Origin: Pseudomonas gingeri
GTDB taxonomy: Bacteria; Pseudomonadota; Gammaproteobacteria; Pseudomonadales; Pseudomonadaceae
Assembly (NCBI RefSeq): GCF_013386115.1
Contig: NZ_JACAOR010000002.1
Coordinates: 295,080-359,079 of the forward strand
DNA length: 64,000 nucleotides
Direction: 5' to 3'
Positions within the stretch are counted from its first letter, which is position 1. The number at the start of each line of letters is the position of its first letter. The notes beneath the pieces are model-generated. The model was not told the origin of the DNA, ran no database searches, and saw only the letters and a list, made by a program, of their open reading frames with translations. Both the position numbers and the translations under genes were made by a program. Positions 51,825 to 62,174 of this stretch are shown one piece after another.

Positions 51825-53093
51825 TTAGCCGTTGAACACGTCATCCACGCTTTTCAGCGGGTAGTTCTTCGGATACGGCAGGGTCGCCACACCGGTCTCG
51901 ATCGCGGCCTTGGCCACGGCGTCGGAGATCAGGGTGATCAGACGGGCATCCATCGGCTTCGGAATGATGTATTCACGACCGAATTCCAGCTTGATGCCGC
52001 CGTAGGCGTCGCACACTTCCTGAGGCACCGGCAACTTGGCCAGTTCACGCAGGGCGTTGGCCGCGGCCACTTTCATTTCCTCGTTGATGCGCTTGGCGCG
52101 AACGTCCAGGGCACCACGGAAGATGAACGGGAAGCCCAGGACGTTGTTGACCTGGTTCGGGTAGTCCGAACGGCCGGTGGCCATGATCACGTCGCTACGG
52201 GTGGCGTGGGCCAGCTCCGGGGAGATTTCCGGATCCGGGTTCGAGCAGGCGAACACGATCGGGTTGGCCGCCATGGACAGCAGGCCTTCGGCGTCCAGCA
52301 GGTTCGGACCGGACAGGCCGACGAACACGTCAGCGCCCTTCAGGGCGTCAGCCAGGCTGCGCTTGTCGGTCGCGTGGGCGAATACCGCCTTGTACTGGTT
52401 CAGGTCGTCACGGCCGGCGTGGATCACGCCAGTACGGTCAACCATGAAGATGTTCTCGATCTTGGCGCCCATGCTCACCAGCAATTTCATGCAGGAGATG
52501 GCGGCGGCACCGGCGCCCAGGCAGACGATTTTCGCTTCAGGCAGGGTTTTGCCAGCGATTTCCAGGGCGTTGATCATGCCGGCGGCGGTCACGATCGCGG
52601 TACCGTGCTGGTCATCGTGGAACACCGGGATATCGCACTGCTCGATCAGGGCACGTTCGATCTCGAAGCACTCAGGTGCCTTGATGTCTTCCAGGTTGAT
52701 GCCACCGAAGGTGATGGAGATACGCTTGACGGTGTCGATGAAGGCTTGCGGGCTTTCCGAGTCGACTTCGATGTCGAACACGTCGATACCGGCGAAACGC
52801 TTGAACAGCACGCCCTTGCCTTCCATTACCGGCTTGGAGGCCAATGGGCCGAGGTTGCCCAGGCCGAGAATCGCGGTGCCATCGGAAATGACTGCAACCA
52901 GGTTGCCCTTGCCAGTGTACTTGTAGGCCAGCTCAGGATCGCGGGCGATTTCACGCACTGGTTCGGCGACGCCAGGGCTGTAGGCCAGCGACAGGTCGCG
53001 GGCGGTGGCAGTGGCTTTGGTGAGCTCGACGCTCAGCTTCCCCGGACGAGGATTGGCGTGATATTCGAGAGCGGCAGTTTTCAAATCTGACAT
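51825..53093 (-). CDS. maeB: NADP-dependent malic enzyme, short form
   Basis: A 422-residue malic enzyme converting malate to pyruvate, CO2 and [17 protein letters not shown] is the substrate-binding N-terminal motif, [13 protein letters not shown] and [10 protein letters not shown] the metal/active-site region, and [14 protein letters not shown] the nucleotide fold. The C-terminal phosphotransacetylase-like domain of E. coli MaeB (759 residues) is absent, giving the compact form usual in Pseudomonas. ATG 53093 is the family start; the frame extends to 53213 without support. Confidence 0.9.
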   Translation of the reverse strand: MSDLKTAALEYHANPRPGKLSVELTKATATARDLSLAYSPGVAEPVREIARDPELAYKYTGKGNLVAVISDGTAILGLGNLGPLASKPVMEGKGVLFKRFAGIDVFDIEVDSESPQAFIDTVKRISITFGGINLEDIKAPECFEIERALIEQCDIPVFHDDQHGTAIVTAAGMINALEIAGKTLPEAKIVCLGAGAAAISCMKLLVSMGAKIENIFMVDRTGVIHAGRDDLNQYKAVFAHATDKRSLADALKGADVFVGLSGPNLLDAEGLLSMAANPIVFACSNPDPEISPELAHATRSDVIMATGRSDYPNQVNNVLGFPFIFRGALDVRAKRINEEMKVAAANALRELAKLPVPQEVCDAYGGIKLEFGREYIIPKPMDARLITLISDAVAKAAIETGVATLPYPKNYPLKSVDDVFNG

Positions 53094-53250
53094 GTGGGCA
53101 TTCCGCTTTTTACTGTGGGACTGACGGACCGCCGAGGATACGCGTGTCGCAAAGTCCTCACAAGACTGACCAGTCACAGGTGTCAAGGGCCGCACCCTAC
53201 GACTTTGGCCCAAGAGCCGCGTAACACAAGGGCTAAACTGTTCACAATCG

Positions 53251-53280
53251 ATAATAAAAATGTCTACAATTTTTTCTCAA
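53251..53280 (-). promoter_or_regulatory. Candidate maeB promoter
   Basis: On the minus strand TTGAGA (complement of 53275-53280) and TATTAT (complement of 53251-53256) are 18 bases apart, in the AT-rich stretch before maeB. The -35 overlaps the end of the nuclease gene. The leader would be about 150 bases. Confidence 0.4.
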
Positions 53281-54065
53281 CAGGCTACCTGAAGCATTCC
53301 GGGATGATTCAGCGATAACAACCAGCGCGCACCCCGCTGGCGCGGCGCGCCTCGACCACCACGCTCGACCAGCCAGCCACGGGCCTCGATCTGCCTGCCC
53401 TTGAGCGCCTCGAGCGAGACGGAGTCGAATCGCTCCAGCCGATCGGGTGCGACATGCAGTACAACTGCCCCCTGCAATTCGATCCATAACCCGCCACGAT
53501 TGCGTCGGATATTGCTCACACGCCCCTTGAGCAGGGCAAAACCGGGCTTCCTGATCTGATCCGCCTTCAGTACAGAGGGACGTTTCCACAGCCCAAGCCC
53601 GAGCTGCCGGGCCTGGCGCTCGGCGAGCTGCTGGCATTCGAACAAATCGTCGTCGGGCGCGACGGCCACCTGGTAAGCCAAGCCCTCGGCGAGCAGCCGC
53701 GCTTCGAGATTCATGCCGTCGCGACCATACAGATGCGCCAGGATGCGGCCATAGCGGTCGCGGCGCTCGCGACCTGCCACCCACCCGACCTGGCTGCCGC
53801 TTTCCTTCACCAGGCCCTGGAGACGCTGGCGGGCAGCCTCGGCAAAGGGTTCGGCGGCCCGCCCCTTGCGCCCCAGTTCCGGTGCATTGATGCCGATCAG
53901 GCGCACGCTACGACCATCTTTCAGACGCACGGTGTCACCGTCGATGACCCGCTGTACCTCGACCCGCGCAGCGCCTGGCACTGCAGGACAGAACGCCTGA
54001 GCCTGCGCCTGCCAAATCGCGCCCATAAAAAAAGCGCCCACAAGGAGCGCCTTTTTTTGCAGCAT
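53277..54065 (-). CDS. Secreted thermonuclease-family protein (SNase-like)
   Basis: A 262-residue protein with a signal peptide (MLQKKALLVGAFFMGAIWQ, cut near AQA/FCP) and an OB-fold staphylococcal nuclease domain. VQRVIDGDTVRL carries the calcium-site Asp pair, VRLIGINAPELGRKG the catalytic Arg region, and WVAGRERRDRYGRILAHLY the second half. It continues with a C-terminal domain of about 90 residues (VLKADQIRKPGFALLKGRV). Probably an exported or envelope nuclease. The signal-peptide codons coincide with the rpmE terminator hairpin. The in-frame extension to 54299 is rpmE shadow. Confidence 0.82.
   Translation of the reverse strand: MLQKKALLVGAFFMGAIWQAQAQAFCPAVPGAARVEVQRVIDGDTVRLKDGRSVRLIGINAPELGRKGRAAEPFAEAARQRLQGLVKESGSQVGWVAGRERRDRYGRILAHLYGRDGMNLEARLLAEGLAYQVAVAPDDDLFECQQLAERQARQLGLGLWKRPSVLKADQIRKPGFALLKGRVSNIRRNRGGLWIELQGAVVLHVAPDRLERFDSVSLEALKGRQIEARGWLVERGGRGAPRQRGARWLLSLNHPGMLQVAC
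54027..54058 (-). terminator. rpmE terminator embedded in the nuclease signal sequence
   Basis: In the minus-strand transcript an A7-G-GCGC arm and a GCGC-U7 arm enclose a 9-base loop, ending in a U7 run, 50-90 bases past the rpmE stop. The hairpin begins after the nuclease ATG (54065) and its codons encode KKALLVGAFF, so one sequence serves as terminator and coding DNA. Confidence 0.65.
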
Positions 54066-54114
54066 GAAGCTATCAGCGTGGAGCAGCCCAGCAGGCCGTC
54101 CAGGAAAAAGAGCC

Positions 54115-54333
54115 TTAGGCCTTCTTCGCACCGAATGCACCGAAACGATCGGCGAACTTCTGAACGCGGCCGCCGGTGTCCAGGGTCTTCTGCTTACCGG
54201 TGTAGAACGGGTGGCACTCGTTGCACACGTCGATTGCCAGTGGCTTGGCGAAAGTCGAACGGGTTTCGAACTTGTTGCCGCAGCTGCAAGTAACGGCAAC
54301 TGCTGGGTATTCTGGATGGATATCAGCTTTCAT
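54115..54333 (-). CDS. rpmE: 50S ribosomal protein L31, zinc-binding form
   Basis: A 72-residue ribosomal protein. Four zinc-ligand cysteines are present: Cys16, Cys18 (TCSCGNKF), Cys37 and Cys40 ([12 protein letters not shown]), defining the C+ type. It sits in the central protuberance of the large subunit. The start is [10 protein letters not shown] at 54333; the upstream-open frame is not coding. Divergent from priA. Confidence 0.97.
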   Translation of the reverse strand: MKADIHPEYPAVAVTCSCGNKFETRSTFAKPLAIDVCNECHPFYTGKQKTLDTGGRVQKFADRFGAFGAKKA

Positions 54334-54402
54334 GGGGACTTCCTCGGCTAGCGTGCCGCCGCCCAACACTATTGTTGAACACCGCACGTAATTTGGCCGG
54401 CG

Positions 54403-54430
54403 ATAATACCAGCCCTGCAAAATGAAGCAA
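54403..54430 (-). promoter_or_regulatory. Candidate rpmE promoter
   Basis: On the minus strand TTGCTT (complement of 54425-54430) and TATTAT (complement of 54403-54408) are 16 bases apart, giving a leader of about 60 bases before the rpmE ATG. It lies in the 164-base rpmE-priA divergent gap. Confidence 0.5.
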
Positions 54431-54497
54431 GCTGTCACGCACACCGGCCGTCTGCTAGGCTCCCGCCCTTCTTCATTACACCACCCGAGAAAACCGC

Positions 54498-56717
54498 GTG
54501 CCCGACGCCATTCTGCGCCTTGCCCTGCCTTCCCCCCTGCGCCGCCTGTTCGATTACCGCGCGCCCCAGGGCGTGCTGCGCAGTGAGTTGCATCCCGGCA
54601 TGCGCCTGCGGGTGCCGTTCGGCCGCCGGGAAATGATCGGCATCCTGGTGGAAGTCACCGACCACAGCGAAGTGCCGGTGGAAAAGCTCAAGCCGGCGCT
54701 GGCCCTGCTCGATGCCACGCCCCCGCTGCCGCCCGCGCTGTTCAAGCTCTGCCTGTGGACGGCCCAGTATTACCAGCACAGCCTCGGCGACACCCTGAGC
54801 TGGGCCCTGCCGGTGCTGCTGCGCCAGGGCGAACCGGCCGAGGCGCGCCAGGAACGGTTCTGGTCGATCGCCCCCGGCGCCAGGCTCGACGACCCGCGCA
54901 TCGCCCGCGCACCGCGCCAGCGCGAAGCCCTGGCCACGCTGGCCCAGCACCCGCACGGCGTCGCTCATCAGCTACTGAGCAAACTGATGCTGAGCAAGGA
55001 CAGCCTCGACCTGCTGCTGGCCAAGGACCTGGTGCAGGTGGAGATCCGCCGCCATGCCCCCGGCGAGCGCCACGAACACTGGCTGGCGCAACCGGAGCTG
55101 CCGCTCAATGACGAACAACGCGCCGCCTGCACGGCGATCCGCGCCGGCTTCGACAGTTTCCACGCCTTTCTCCTGGCCGGCGTCACCGGCAGCGGCAAGA
55201 CCGAGGTCTACCTGCAACTGATCCGCGAAACCCTCGAAGCCGGCAAACAGGCCCTGGTGCTGATCCCCGAGATCAACCTCGGCCCCCAGACCCTGGCGCG
55301 CTTCGAACAACGCTTCAACGCGCGGATCGCCCTGCTGCACTCGGCGGTCAATGATCGCGAGCGCCTGGATGCCTGGCTCGCGGCACGGGACGGCGAGGCC
55401 GATATCATCATCGGCACCCGCTCGGCGTTGTTCACGCCGATGAAGAATCCCGGGCTGATCATCATCGATGAAGAGCACGACGGCTCCTATAAGCAGCAGG
55501 AAGGCCTGCGCTATCACGCCCGCGACCTGGCGCTGGTGCGCGCCCGGCAGGAAAACATCCCGATCGTCCTGGGCTCGGCCACCCCGTCCCTGGAAAGCCT
55601 GCACAACGCCTATATCGGTCGCTACGGCCTGCTGCGCCTGAACGAGCGGGCCGGCGGCGCCAGGCAGCCACGCTTTTTGCGCCTGGACGTGAAAAGTCGC
55701 CCGCTGGACAGCGGCATTTCCGGACCGATGCAGCAAGCCATCGGCCAGACCCTGGCGGCAGGCCAGCAAGTCCTGGTGTTTCTCAACCGCCGCGGCTTCG
55801 CCCCGACCCTGCTGTGCCACGATTGCGGCTGGATGTCCGAGTGTGAGCGCTGCGATGCGCGCATGACGGTGCACCAGCGTTATGGCGAACTGCGCTGCCA
55901 CCACTGCGGCCATGTCGAACGCGTCCCGCGCAACTGCCCGCAATGCGGCAAGGTCGACCTGCGCCCGGTAGGCGCCGGCACCGAGCGCGCCGAAGAGCGG
56001 CTGGGCATCCTGTTCCCCGATTACCCGGTACTGCGGGTCGACCGTGACAGCACCTCGCGCAAGGACGCGATGAACCAGCTCTTCGCGACGATCCAGAAAG
56101 GCCAACCATGCATCCTGGTGGGCACGCAGATGCTTGCCAAGGGGCACCACTTCCCGCGGGTGACCCTGGTTTCGATCCTCGATGCCGATGGCGGGCTGTT
56201 TTCCGGCGACTTCCGCGCCAGCGAGCGCATGGCGCAACTGATCGTCCAGGTGGCCGGCCGGGCCGGACGCGCGGAGGAGCCGGGCAAGGTCATTATCCAG
56301 ACCCACCTGGCGGACCATCCGCTGCTGATCCAGCTCACCGAGCAGGGTTACTTCGCCTTTGCCGAACAGGCCTTGAGCGAGCGCCGCGCCGCCGGCCTGC
56401 CACCCTTCGCCCACCTGGCGCTGCTGCGTGCCGAAGCCCACAAGCCCGGGCAGGCCGAAGGTTTTCTCGATGAAGCCTGCAGCGAGGCCGAACGCCTGCT
56501 GGCGGACATGAGCCTGGGCGGCATCGAGCTGCTGGGGCCGGTGCCGGCGCCGATGGAGCGCCGGGCCGGACGCTATCGGGCGCAATTGCTGCTGCAGGCC
56601 AATGCCCGGGCGCCGCTGCACCGCTTGCTGAGCAGTTGGTTGCTGGCGCTGGAACAGATGCCCAGCGGACGCCAGGTGCGCTGGTCGCTGGATGTCGATC
56701 CGGTGGACTTGTACTGA
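54498..56717 (+). CDS. priA: Primosomal protein N' (replication restart helicase PriA)
   Basis: A 739-residue superfamily 2 helicase that reloads replisomes at collapsed forks. The N-terminal 3'-DNA-binding domain occupies about 1-110; Walker A is [14 protein letters not shown], and DEEH is visible in [13 protein letters not shown]. Eight zinc-binding cysteines cluster in the segment from [13 protein letters not shown] to NCPQCG, and motif [13 protein letters not shown] follows. GTG 54498 is the start ([15 protein letters not shown] follows). Confidence 0.95.
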   Translation: MPDAILRLALPSPLRRLFDYRAPQGVLRSELHPGMRLRVPFGRREMIGILVEVTDHSEVPVEKLKPALALLDATPPLPPALFKLCLWTAQYYQHSLGDTLSWALPVLLRQGEPAEARQERFWSIAPGARLDDPRIARAPRQREALATLAQHPHGVAHQLLSKLMLSKDSLDLLLAKDLVQVEIRRHAPGERHEHWLAQPELPLNDEQRAACTAIRAGFDSFHAFLLAGVTGSGKTEVYLQLIRETLEAGKQALVLIPEINLGPQTLARFEQRFNARIALLHSAVNDRERLDAWLAARDGEADIIIGTRSALFTPMKNPGLIIIDEEHDGSYKQQEGLRYHARDLALVRARQENIPIVLGSATPSLESLHNAYIGRYGLLRLNERAGGARQPRFLRLDVKSRPLDSGISGPMQQAIGQTLAAGQQVLVFLNRRGFAPTLLCHDCGWMSECERCDARMTVHQRYGELRCHHCGHVERVPRNCPQCGKVDLRPVGAGTERAEERLGILFPDYPVLRVDRDSTSRKDAMNQLFATIQKGQPCILVGTQMLAKGHHFPRVTLVSILDADGGLFSGDFRASERMAQLIVQVAGRAGRAEEPGKVIIQTHLADHPLLIQLTEQGYFAFAEQALSERRAAGLPPFAHLALLRAEAHKPGQAEGFLDEACSEAERLLADMSLGGIELLGPVPAPMERRAGRYRAQLLLQANARAPLHRLLSSWLLALEQMPSGRQVRWSLDVDPVDLY

Positions 56718-56730
56718 ACGGGATGGCCTC

Positions 56731-56817
56731 TTCGCGGGCAAGCCCGCTGCCACAGGTCAGGCTTGAGTATAAATCTTGTGTATGACACGAACGTGTGGGA
56801 GCGGGCTTGCCCGCGAA
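56731..56817. repeat. REPIN between priA and argS
   Basis: Inverted REP pair: 56731-56754 (TTCGCGGGCAAGCCCGCTGC core) and 56794-56817 (its reverse complement with TGTGGGAGCGGGCTTGCC). Same subtype as the intragenic REP at 4514-4537. It lies just after the priA stop and may protect the mRNA 3' end. Confidence 0.88.
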
Positions 56818-56941
56818 GGGAGGCCTGCGTATCACCACAAGTCCGCAACCGGTTGGCAAGCTCGCCCCGGCAACGGATAATGCCCAGTTTTTCCACCTGC
56901 GCATCGAAGCGCCGCCGCGCTTGCGGTCGAAAGAGAAGACC

Positions 56942-58678
56942 ATGAAAGACACCATTCGCCAGCTGATCCAGCAAGCCCTCACCCAACTCGTCAACGAAGG
57001 TGTGTTGCCTGATGGCCTGACGCCGGCGATCCAGGTCGAAAATACCCGGGACAAGACCCACGGCGACTTCGCCAGCAACATCGCCATGATGCTGGCCAAA
57101 CCCGCCGGCCTGAAGCCGCGCGACCTGGCGGAAAAGCTGATCGCCGCACTGCCGGCCGATGAAAACGTCAGCAAGGCGGAAATCGCCGGCCCGGGCTTCA
57201 TCAACTTCTTCCAGAACACCCAGGCCCTGGCCGCGCGCCTCGATGCCGCACTGGTCGACGCCAGTGTCGGCGTGCGCAAGGCCGGCCCGGCGCAGCGCAC
57301 CGTGGTCGACCTGTCGGCACCCAACCTCGCCAAGGAAATGCACGTCGGCCACCTGCGCTCGACCATCATCGGCGATGGCGTGGCGCGGGTCCTCGAATTC
57401 CTCGGCGACACCGTGATCCGCCAGAACCACGTCGGCGACTGGGGCACCCAGTTCGGCATGCTGATGGCCTACCTGCAGGAAAACCCGATCACCAGCGACG
57501 AGCTGTCGGACCTGGAGAACTTCTACCGTGCCGCCAAGCAGCGCTTCGACGAGTCCAGCGAGTTCGCCGACCGCGCCCGTGGCCTGGTGGTCAAGCTGCA
57601 GGCCGGCGATGCGGACTGCCTGGCGCTGTGGACCCGCTTCAAGGACATCTCGCTGTCCCACTGCCAGAAAATCTACGAACTGCTCAACGTCAAGCTGACC
57701 ATGGCCGATGTCATGGGCGAAAGCGCCTACAACGATGACCTGGTCAACGTGGTCAACGACCTCAAGGCCAAGGGCATGCTGGTCGAGAGCAACGGCGCCC
57801 AGTGCGTGTTCCTCGACGAGTTCAAGAACGCCGACGGCGAGCCGCTGCCGGTGATCATCGTCAAGGCCGACGGCGGTTATCTCTACGCCACCACCGACCT
57901 GGCCGCCGTGCGCTACCGCAGCAATGTGCTGAAGGCCGACCGCGCGCTGTATTTCGTCGACCAGCGCCAGGCCCTGCACTTCCAGCAAGTGTTCGCCGTG
58001 GCACGCAAGGCCGGCTTCGTGGGCCATCCGATGGAAATGGAGCACATGGGCTTCGGCACCATGAACGGCGCCGACGGCCGGCCGTTCAAGACCCGCGACG
58101 GCGGCACCGTGAAGCTGATCGACCTGCTGACCGAAGCCCGCGAGCGCGCCTACAACCTGGTCAGGGAAAAGAACCCGGATCTGCCGGAGAACGACCTGCG
58201 CGACATCGCCAGGGTCGTCGGGATCGGCGCGGTGAAGTACGCCGACCTGTCCAAGCACCGCACCAGCGACTACAGCTTCAACTTCGACCTGATGCTCAAC
58301 TTCGAAGGCAACACCGCGCCGTACCTGCTGTACGCCTACACCCGCGTGGCCGGTGTGTTCCGCAAGCTGGGCAAGGACTTCAGCGAAGTCGACGGCCAGA
58401 TCGTGCTCGAAGCCGCCCATGAGCAGGAACTGGCGGCCAGGCTGGCGCAATTCGGCGAAGTCCTCAACAGCGTCGCCGAAAAAGGCACGCCGCACATCCT
58501 CTGCACCTACCTGTACGATGTCGCCGGCCTGTTCTCCAGCTTCTACGAGAACTGCCCGATCCTGACCGCCGATACCCCGGCGCGGATGCAGAGTCGCCTG
58601 CGTCTCGCCGCGCTGACCGGCCGCACCCTCAAGCAAGGCCTGGAGCTGCTGGGCCTGGAAACTCTGGAGCGTATGTAA
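56942..58678 (+). CDS. argS: Arginyl-tRNA synthetase
   Basis: A 578-residue class I synthetase charging tRNA-Arg. An N-terminal additional domain (about 1-100) binds the tRNA elbow. The HIGH motif appears as HVGH in [18 protein letters not shown] (about 130), and an anticodon-binding DALR domain forms the C-terminus ([13 protein letters not shown]; ending LGLETLERM). ATG 56942 gives the family N-terminus [13 protein letters not shown]; the frame is open upstream through REPIN DNA to 56795 but is not needed. Confidence 0.96.
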   Translation: MKDTIRQLIQQALTQLVNEGVLPDGLTPAIQVENTRDKTHGDFASNIAMMLAKPAGLKPRDLAEKLIAALPADENVSKAEIAGPGFINFFQNTQALAARLDAALVDASVGVRKAGPAQRTVVDLSAPNLAKEMHVGHLRSTIIGDGVARVLEFLGDTVIRQNHVGDWGTQFGMLMAYLQENPITSDELSDLENFYRAAKQRFDESSEFADRARGLVVKLQAGDADCLALWTRFKDISLSHCQKIYELLNVKLTMADVMGESAYNDDLVNVVNDLKAKGMLVESNGAQCVFLDEFKNADGEPLPVIIVKADGGYLYATTDLAAVRYRSNVLKADRALYFVDQRQALHFQQVFAVARKAGFVGHPMEMEHMGFGTMNGADGRPFKTRDGGTVKLIDLLTEARERAYNLVREKNPDLPENDLRDIARVVGIGAVKYADLSKHRTSDYSFNFDLMLNFEGNTAPYLLYAYTRVAGVFRKLGKDFSEVDGQIVLEAAHEQELAARLAQFGEVLNSVAEKGTPHILCTYLYDVAGLFSSFYENCPILTADTPARMQSRLRLAALTGRTLKQGLELLGLETLERM

Positions 58679-58679
58679 G

Positions 58680-59390
58680 TTGGCTGCCAAGAAAAAACCC
58701 GCACCCAAACGTGGCGCCAGCCGTTACCAAGCTCCTGCGAAAAAGCCGATCCCGGGCTGGTTGTGGCTGGCCATCGGGCTGGGCGTGGGCGCCTTTATCG
58801 TGTTTCTGATGAAACTCGAGCCGGGCAAGGGCGATGACGTCAAGCGGGTCAAGCAGGAACAGCAGAAAGCGACCAAGATCGCCGAGGCCAACAAGACCCC
58901 GCCGAGCCCGACCCAGCCGGTGAAGCCGAAGTACGACTTCTACACCCTGCTGCCGGAATCGGAAGTCATCGTGCCGCCGGAAGCCGTGCCGGAGAAGACC
59001 CTACCGACGCCGCAGACCGTACCGACGCCGACCACGCCGGTGACCCCGGCCGAAGCGGCCAAGATCGACACCGCGCGCGCCCAGGCGGCCCTGGCCGGGA
59101 TCACCCCGCCACCGCCACCACCCGTGGCCAAGCCGGCACCGGCCGCGGTGACGCAGTTCTTCCTGCAGGCCGGCTCGTTCCGCAAGGAAGCCGATGCCGA
59201 CAAGGTCCGCGCGCAGATCATCCTGCTCGGCCAGGCGGTGTCGGTCGAGTCCGGCACCGTCAAGGAAGAGACCTGGTACCGGGTACTGGTCGGCCCGTTC
59301 AGCAACCGCGAACAATTGACCACCGCGCAGAAACAGCTGGCCGGCAGCGGTTTCAGCAACCTGTTGTTACAACAGCGCCAGAGTCGCTGA
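58680..59390 (+). CDS. FtsN-like SPOR domain membrane protein
   Basis: A 236-residue bitopic protein. Basic cytoplasmic N-terminus (AAKKKPAPKRGASRYQAP), one membrane helix (about 24-42), a Pro/Thr/Lys-rich periplasmic linker and a C-terminal SPOR domain (FFLQAGSFRKEADADKVRAQ; YRVLVGPFSNREQ). It likely acts in septal peptidoglycan synthesis as FtsN does. The start is TTG 58680, one base after the argS stop, with GGAG (58666-58669) 10 bases upstream. Translationally coupled to argS. Confidence 0.88.
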   Translation: MAAKKKPAPKRGASRYQAPAKKPIPGWLWLAIGLGVGAFIVFLMKLEPGKGDDVKRVKQEQQKATKIAEANKTPPSPTQPVKPKYDFYTLLPESEVIVPPEAVPEKTLPTPQTVPTPTTPVTPAEAAKIDTARAQAALAGITPPPPPPVAKPAPAAVTQFFLQAGSFRKEADADKVRAQIILLGQAVSVESGTVKEETWYRVLVGPFSNREQLTTAQKQLAGSGFSNLLLQQRQSR

Positions 59391-59399
59391 AAGCCGAAC

Positions 59400-59429
59400 C
59401 CGCGGGAGCCGACAAACCGGCTCCCGCGG
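59400..59429 (+). terminator. Hairpin after the argS-SPOR operon
   Basis: CCGCGGGAGCCG and CGGCTCCCGCGG form a perfect 12-bp stem with loop ACAAAC, 10 bases after the SPOR gene stop. There is no long U-run, but it separates this operon from the heat-shock promoter of hslV. Confidence 0.6.
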
Positions 59430-59492
59430 TTGAATTGCACGACAAGATCCATCCCTCCTTCCTACACCATTCGTCCCTCCGCCCTACTTCCG

Positions 59493-59520
59493 GTTGAAAA
59501 TCCCGGCACCATCCCCATAT
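59493..59520 (+). promoter_or_regulatory. Sigma-32 heat-shock promoter of hslVU
   Basis: GTTGAAA (59493-59499) and CCCCATAT (59513-59520) with a 13-base spacer match the RpoH consensus (CTTGAAA, 11-16 bases, CCCCATNT) almost exactly. Transcription would start near 59527, about 40 bases before the hslV start. HslVU is a known heat-shock protease. Confidence 0.85.
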
Positions 59521-59565
59521 CAGTTTCCATCAGGCATTTTCGCCCCGCTGCGTGGAGACTCTCCC

Positions 59566-60096
59566 TTGACCACCATCGTTTCAGTTCGTCGCCACGGCAA
59601 AGTCGTCATGGGCGGCGACGGCCAGGTTTCCCTGGGCAACACCGTCATGAAGGGCAACGCGAAAAAAGTCCGTCGCCTCTACCATGGCCAGGTGCTCGCC
59701 GGTTTCGCCGGGGCCACCGCCGATGCCTTCACCCTGTTCGAGCGTTTTGAAGGCCAGCTGGAAAAACACCAGGGCCATCTGGTCCGGGCCGCCGTCGAAC
59801 TGGCCAAGGAGTGGCGTACCGATCGCTCCCTGAGCCGCCTGGAAGCCATGCTGGCGGTCGCCAACAAGGACGCTTCGCTGATCATTACCGGCAACGGCGA
59901 TGTCGTCGAACCGGAACAAGGCCTGATCGCCATGGGCTCAGGCGGTGGCTATGCCCAGGCCGCGGCCAGCGCGCTGCTGAAGAAGACCGAACTGTCGGCC
60001 CGGGAAATCGTCGAGACCGCCCTCGGGATCGCCGGTGATATTTGCGTATTCACCAATCACAACTTCACTATTGAGGAGCAGGACCTCGCGGAATAA
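59566..60096 (+). CDS. hslV: HslV peptidase subunit of the HslVU protease
   Basis: A 176-residue threonine peptidase (ClpQ). TTG 59566 is the start: the next codons give [20 protein letters not shown], so Thr2 becomes the catalytic N-terminus after Met removal. GGAG at 59554-59557 is 8 bases upstream; the in-frame ATG at 59494 would add 24 residues before Thr and lies inside the -35 region. It forms a double hexamer degrading proteins unfolded by HslU. It lies 56 bases before hslU. Confidence 0.97.
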   Translation: MTTIVSVRRHGKVVMGGDGQVSLGNTVMKGNAKKVRRLYHGQVLAGFAGATADAFTLFERFEGQLEKHQGHLVRAAVELAKEWRTDRSLSRLEAMLAVANKDASLIITGNGDVVEPEQGLIAMGSGGGYAQAAASALLKKTELSAREIVETALGIAGDICVFTNHNFTIEEQDLAE

Positions 60097-60152
60097 AGCA
60101 GTGCCAGACCTGTGTCTACGCTGATCACTACCGCTTGAGGACCCCACATATC

Positions 60153-61490
60153 ATGTCCATGACTCCCCGCGAAATCGTCCACGAACTCAATCGCCATATC
60201 ATCGGCCAGGACGATGCCAAGCGCGCCGTTGCCATTGCGCTGCGTAACCGCTGGCGCCGGATGCAGTTGCCCGAAGAACTGCGCGTCGAAGTAACCCCCA
60301 AGAACATCCTGATGATCGGCCCCACCGGTGTCGGCAAGACCGAAATCGCCCGGCGCCTGGCCAAGCTGGCCAACGCCCCGTTCATCAAGGTCGAAGCGAC
60401 CAAGTTCACCGAGGTCGGCTACGTCGGCCGTGATGTCGAATCGATCATCCGCGACCTGGCGGACGCCGCGATCAAGCTCCTGCGCGAGCAGGAGATCGTC
60501 AAGGTCCGCCACCGCGCCGAAGACGCCGCCGAGGAGCGTATTCTCGACGCCCTGCTGCCACCGGCACGCATGGGCTTCAATGAAGACGCCGCGCCGAGCC
60601 AGGACTCCAATACCCGCCAGCTGTTCCGCAAGCGCCTACGTGAAGGCCAGCTGGATGACAAGGAGATTGAAATCGAGGTCGCGGAACACGCTGGCGTCGA
60701 TATCTCCGCGCCACCGGGCATGGAGGAAATGACCAACCAGTTGCAGAGCCTGTTCGCCAACATGGGCAAGGGCAAGCGCAAGAACCGCAAGCTCAAGGTC
60801 AAGGAAGCGCTCAAGCTGGTCCGCGACGAAGAGGCCGGGCGCCTGGTCAACGACGAAGAGTTGAAGGCCAAGGCCCTGGAAGCGGTCGAGCAGCACGGCA
60901 TCGTCTTCATCGATGAAATCGACAAGGTTGCCAAGCGCGGCAATGTCGGCGGCGCCGACGTCTCCCGTGAAGGCGTGCAGCGCGACCTGCTGCCGCTGAT
61001 CGAAGGCTGCACCGTCAACACCAAGCTGGGCATGGTCAAGACCGACCACATCCTGTTCATCGCTTCCGGCGCGTTCCACCTGAGCAAGCCGAGCGACCTG
61101 GTGCCGGAGCTGCAAGGCCGTCTGCCGATCCGTGTCGAACTCAAGGCCCTGAGCCCGGAAGATTTCGAACGCATTCTCAGCGAGCCCCACGCCTCGCTGA
61201 CCGAGCAGTATCGCGAACTGCTGAAGACCGAAGGCCTGAGCATCGAGTTCCAGCCCGACGGTATCAAGCGTCTCGCGGAAATCGCCTGGCAGGTCAACGA
61301 GAAGACCGAAAACATCGGTGCCCGTCGCCTGCATACCCTGCTCGAGCGCCTGCTGGAGGAAGTCTCGTTCAGCGCCGGCGACCTGGCGGGCGCCCAGGGT
61401 GCCGAGCCGATTCGCATCGACGCCGCCTACGTCAACAGCCACCTCGGTGAATTGGCGCAGAACGAAGACCTGTCGCGGTATATCCTCTAG
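60153..61490 (+). CDS. hslU: HslU ATPase/unfoldase subunit of the HslVU protease
   Basis: A 445-residue AAA+ unfoldase: Walker [16 protein letters not shown] (about 56-70), pore loop GYVGRDVES, intermediate domain (about 110-240), Walker [15 protein letters not shown], and C-terminal tail LSRYIL that docks into HslV. ATG 60153 gives [16 protein letters not shown], the family start. Heat-induced with hslV. Confidence 0.97.
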   Translation: MSMTPREIVHELNRHIIGQDDAKRAVAIALRNRWRRMQLPEELRVEVTPKNILMIGPTGVGKTEIARRLAKLANAPFIKVEATKFTEVGYVGRDVESIIRDLADAAIKLLREQEIVKVRHRAEDAAEERILDALLPPARMGFNEDAAPSQDSNTRQLFRKRLREGQLDDKEIEIEVAEHAGVDISAPPGMEEMTNQLQSLFANMGKGKRKNRKLKVKEALKLVRDEEAGRLVNDEELKAKALEAVEQHGIVFIDEIDKVAKRGNVGGADVSREGVQRDLLPLIEGCTVNTKLGMVKTDHILFIASGAFHLSKPSDLVPELQGRLPIRVELKALSPEDFERILSEPHASLTEQYRELLKTEGLSIEFQPDGIKRLAEIAWQVNEKTENIGARRLHTLLERLLEEVSFSAGDLAGAQGAEPIRIDAAYVNSHLGELAQNEDLSRYIL

Positions 61491-61543
61491 GGAATACACC
61501 GTTCCTTATGGGAACGCTGCTTTCATGGCCGAACACGGCCCCT

Positions 61544-61628
61544 GCGGGAGTCGGCTTGCCGGCGATGTGGCTGTCTGAGCCGACGACAATGTCGACGGCC
61601 AGACCGCATCGCTGGCAAGCCAGCTCCT
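61544..61628. repeat. REPIN between hslU and the DUF971 gene
   Basis: Inverted REP pair: 61544-61566 (GGGAGTCGGCTTGCCGGCGAT) and 61608-61628 (ATCGCTGGCAAGCCAGCTCC). The arms have drifted (TCGGCTTGCCGG against CTGGCAAGCCAG), so this copy looks older than the one at 8224-8305. Confidence 0.8.
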
Positions 61629-61660
61629 CCAGGAGGCTCCTGCACACAGGTTAGCGTTCA

Positions 61661-62041
61661 ATGAGCACCCCGATACCCACCGCCATCAACCTGCACAAGG
61701 CCTCGAAAACCCTGACCCTCAGCTACGGTCCGGGCGAGGAATACCACCTGCCCGCCGAGTTCCTGCGGGTGCACTCCCCCTCCGCCGAGGTCCAGGGCCA
61801 CGGCAAGCCGATCCTGCAATTCGGCAAGCTCGGTGTCGGCCTGAGCAAGATCGAGCCCGCTGGCCAGTACGCCCTGAAACTGACCTTCGACGACGGTCAT
61901 GACAGCGGACTGTTCACCTGGGACTACCTCTACCAGCTGGCCTGTCGTCAGGATGACTTGTGGGCCGATTATCTTGCCGAACTCAAGGCCGCCGGAAAAT
62001 CCCGCGACCCGTCCGAGTCGATCGTCCGCCTGATGCTCTAG
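61661..62041 (+). CDS. DUF971 (gamma-butyrobetaine hydroxylase-like N-terminal domain) protein
   Basis: A 126-residue stand-alone DUF971 protein. The family core shows as LTLSYGPGEEYHLPAEFLRVHSP, followed by VGLSKIEPAGQYALKLTFDDGHDSG and FTWDYLYQLA. The fold resembles the N-terminal domain of gamma-butyrobetaine hydroxylase. Function unclear. It is conserved between hslU and phaC1 in Pseudomonas. Confidence 0.85.
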   Translation: MSTPIPTAINLHKASKTLTLSYGPGEEYHLPAEFLRVHSPSAEVQGHGKPILQFGKLGVGLSKIEPAGQYALKLTFDDGHDSGLFTWDYLYQLACRQDDLWADYLAELKAAGKSRDPSESIVRLML

Positions 62042-62158
62042 AACGGGCATCTTGTCGTTTGGGGCGTATTTTCTAATTTGTTCTGATCCAATACCCGGCG
62101 GCAGGGCTGACGTTCGGTCCGCTTGCGAAAAAAATTAAACTCGGGTAACCAATGGAGC

Positions 62159-62174
62159 TGGCAAGTTCCGTGCA
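62159..62174 (+). promoter_or_regulatory. Candidate sigma-54 promoter of phaC1
   Basis: TGGCAAGTTCCGTGCA keeps the essential GG and GC dinucleotides exactly 10 bases apart, as in the -24/-12 consensus TGGCACG-N4-TTGCA, with two mismatches. It lies about 110 bases before phaC1. A -24/-12 promoter has been proposed for Pseudomonas phaC1 in the literature, as I recall. The remainder of the 242-base gap shows no hairpin. Confidence 0.5.
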
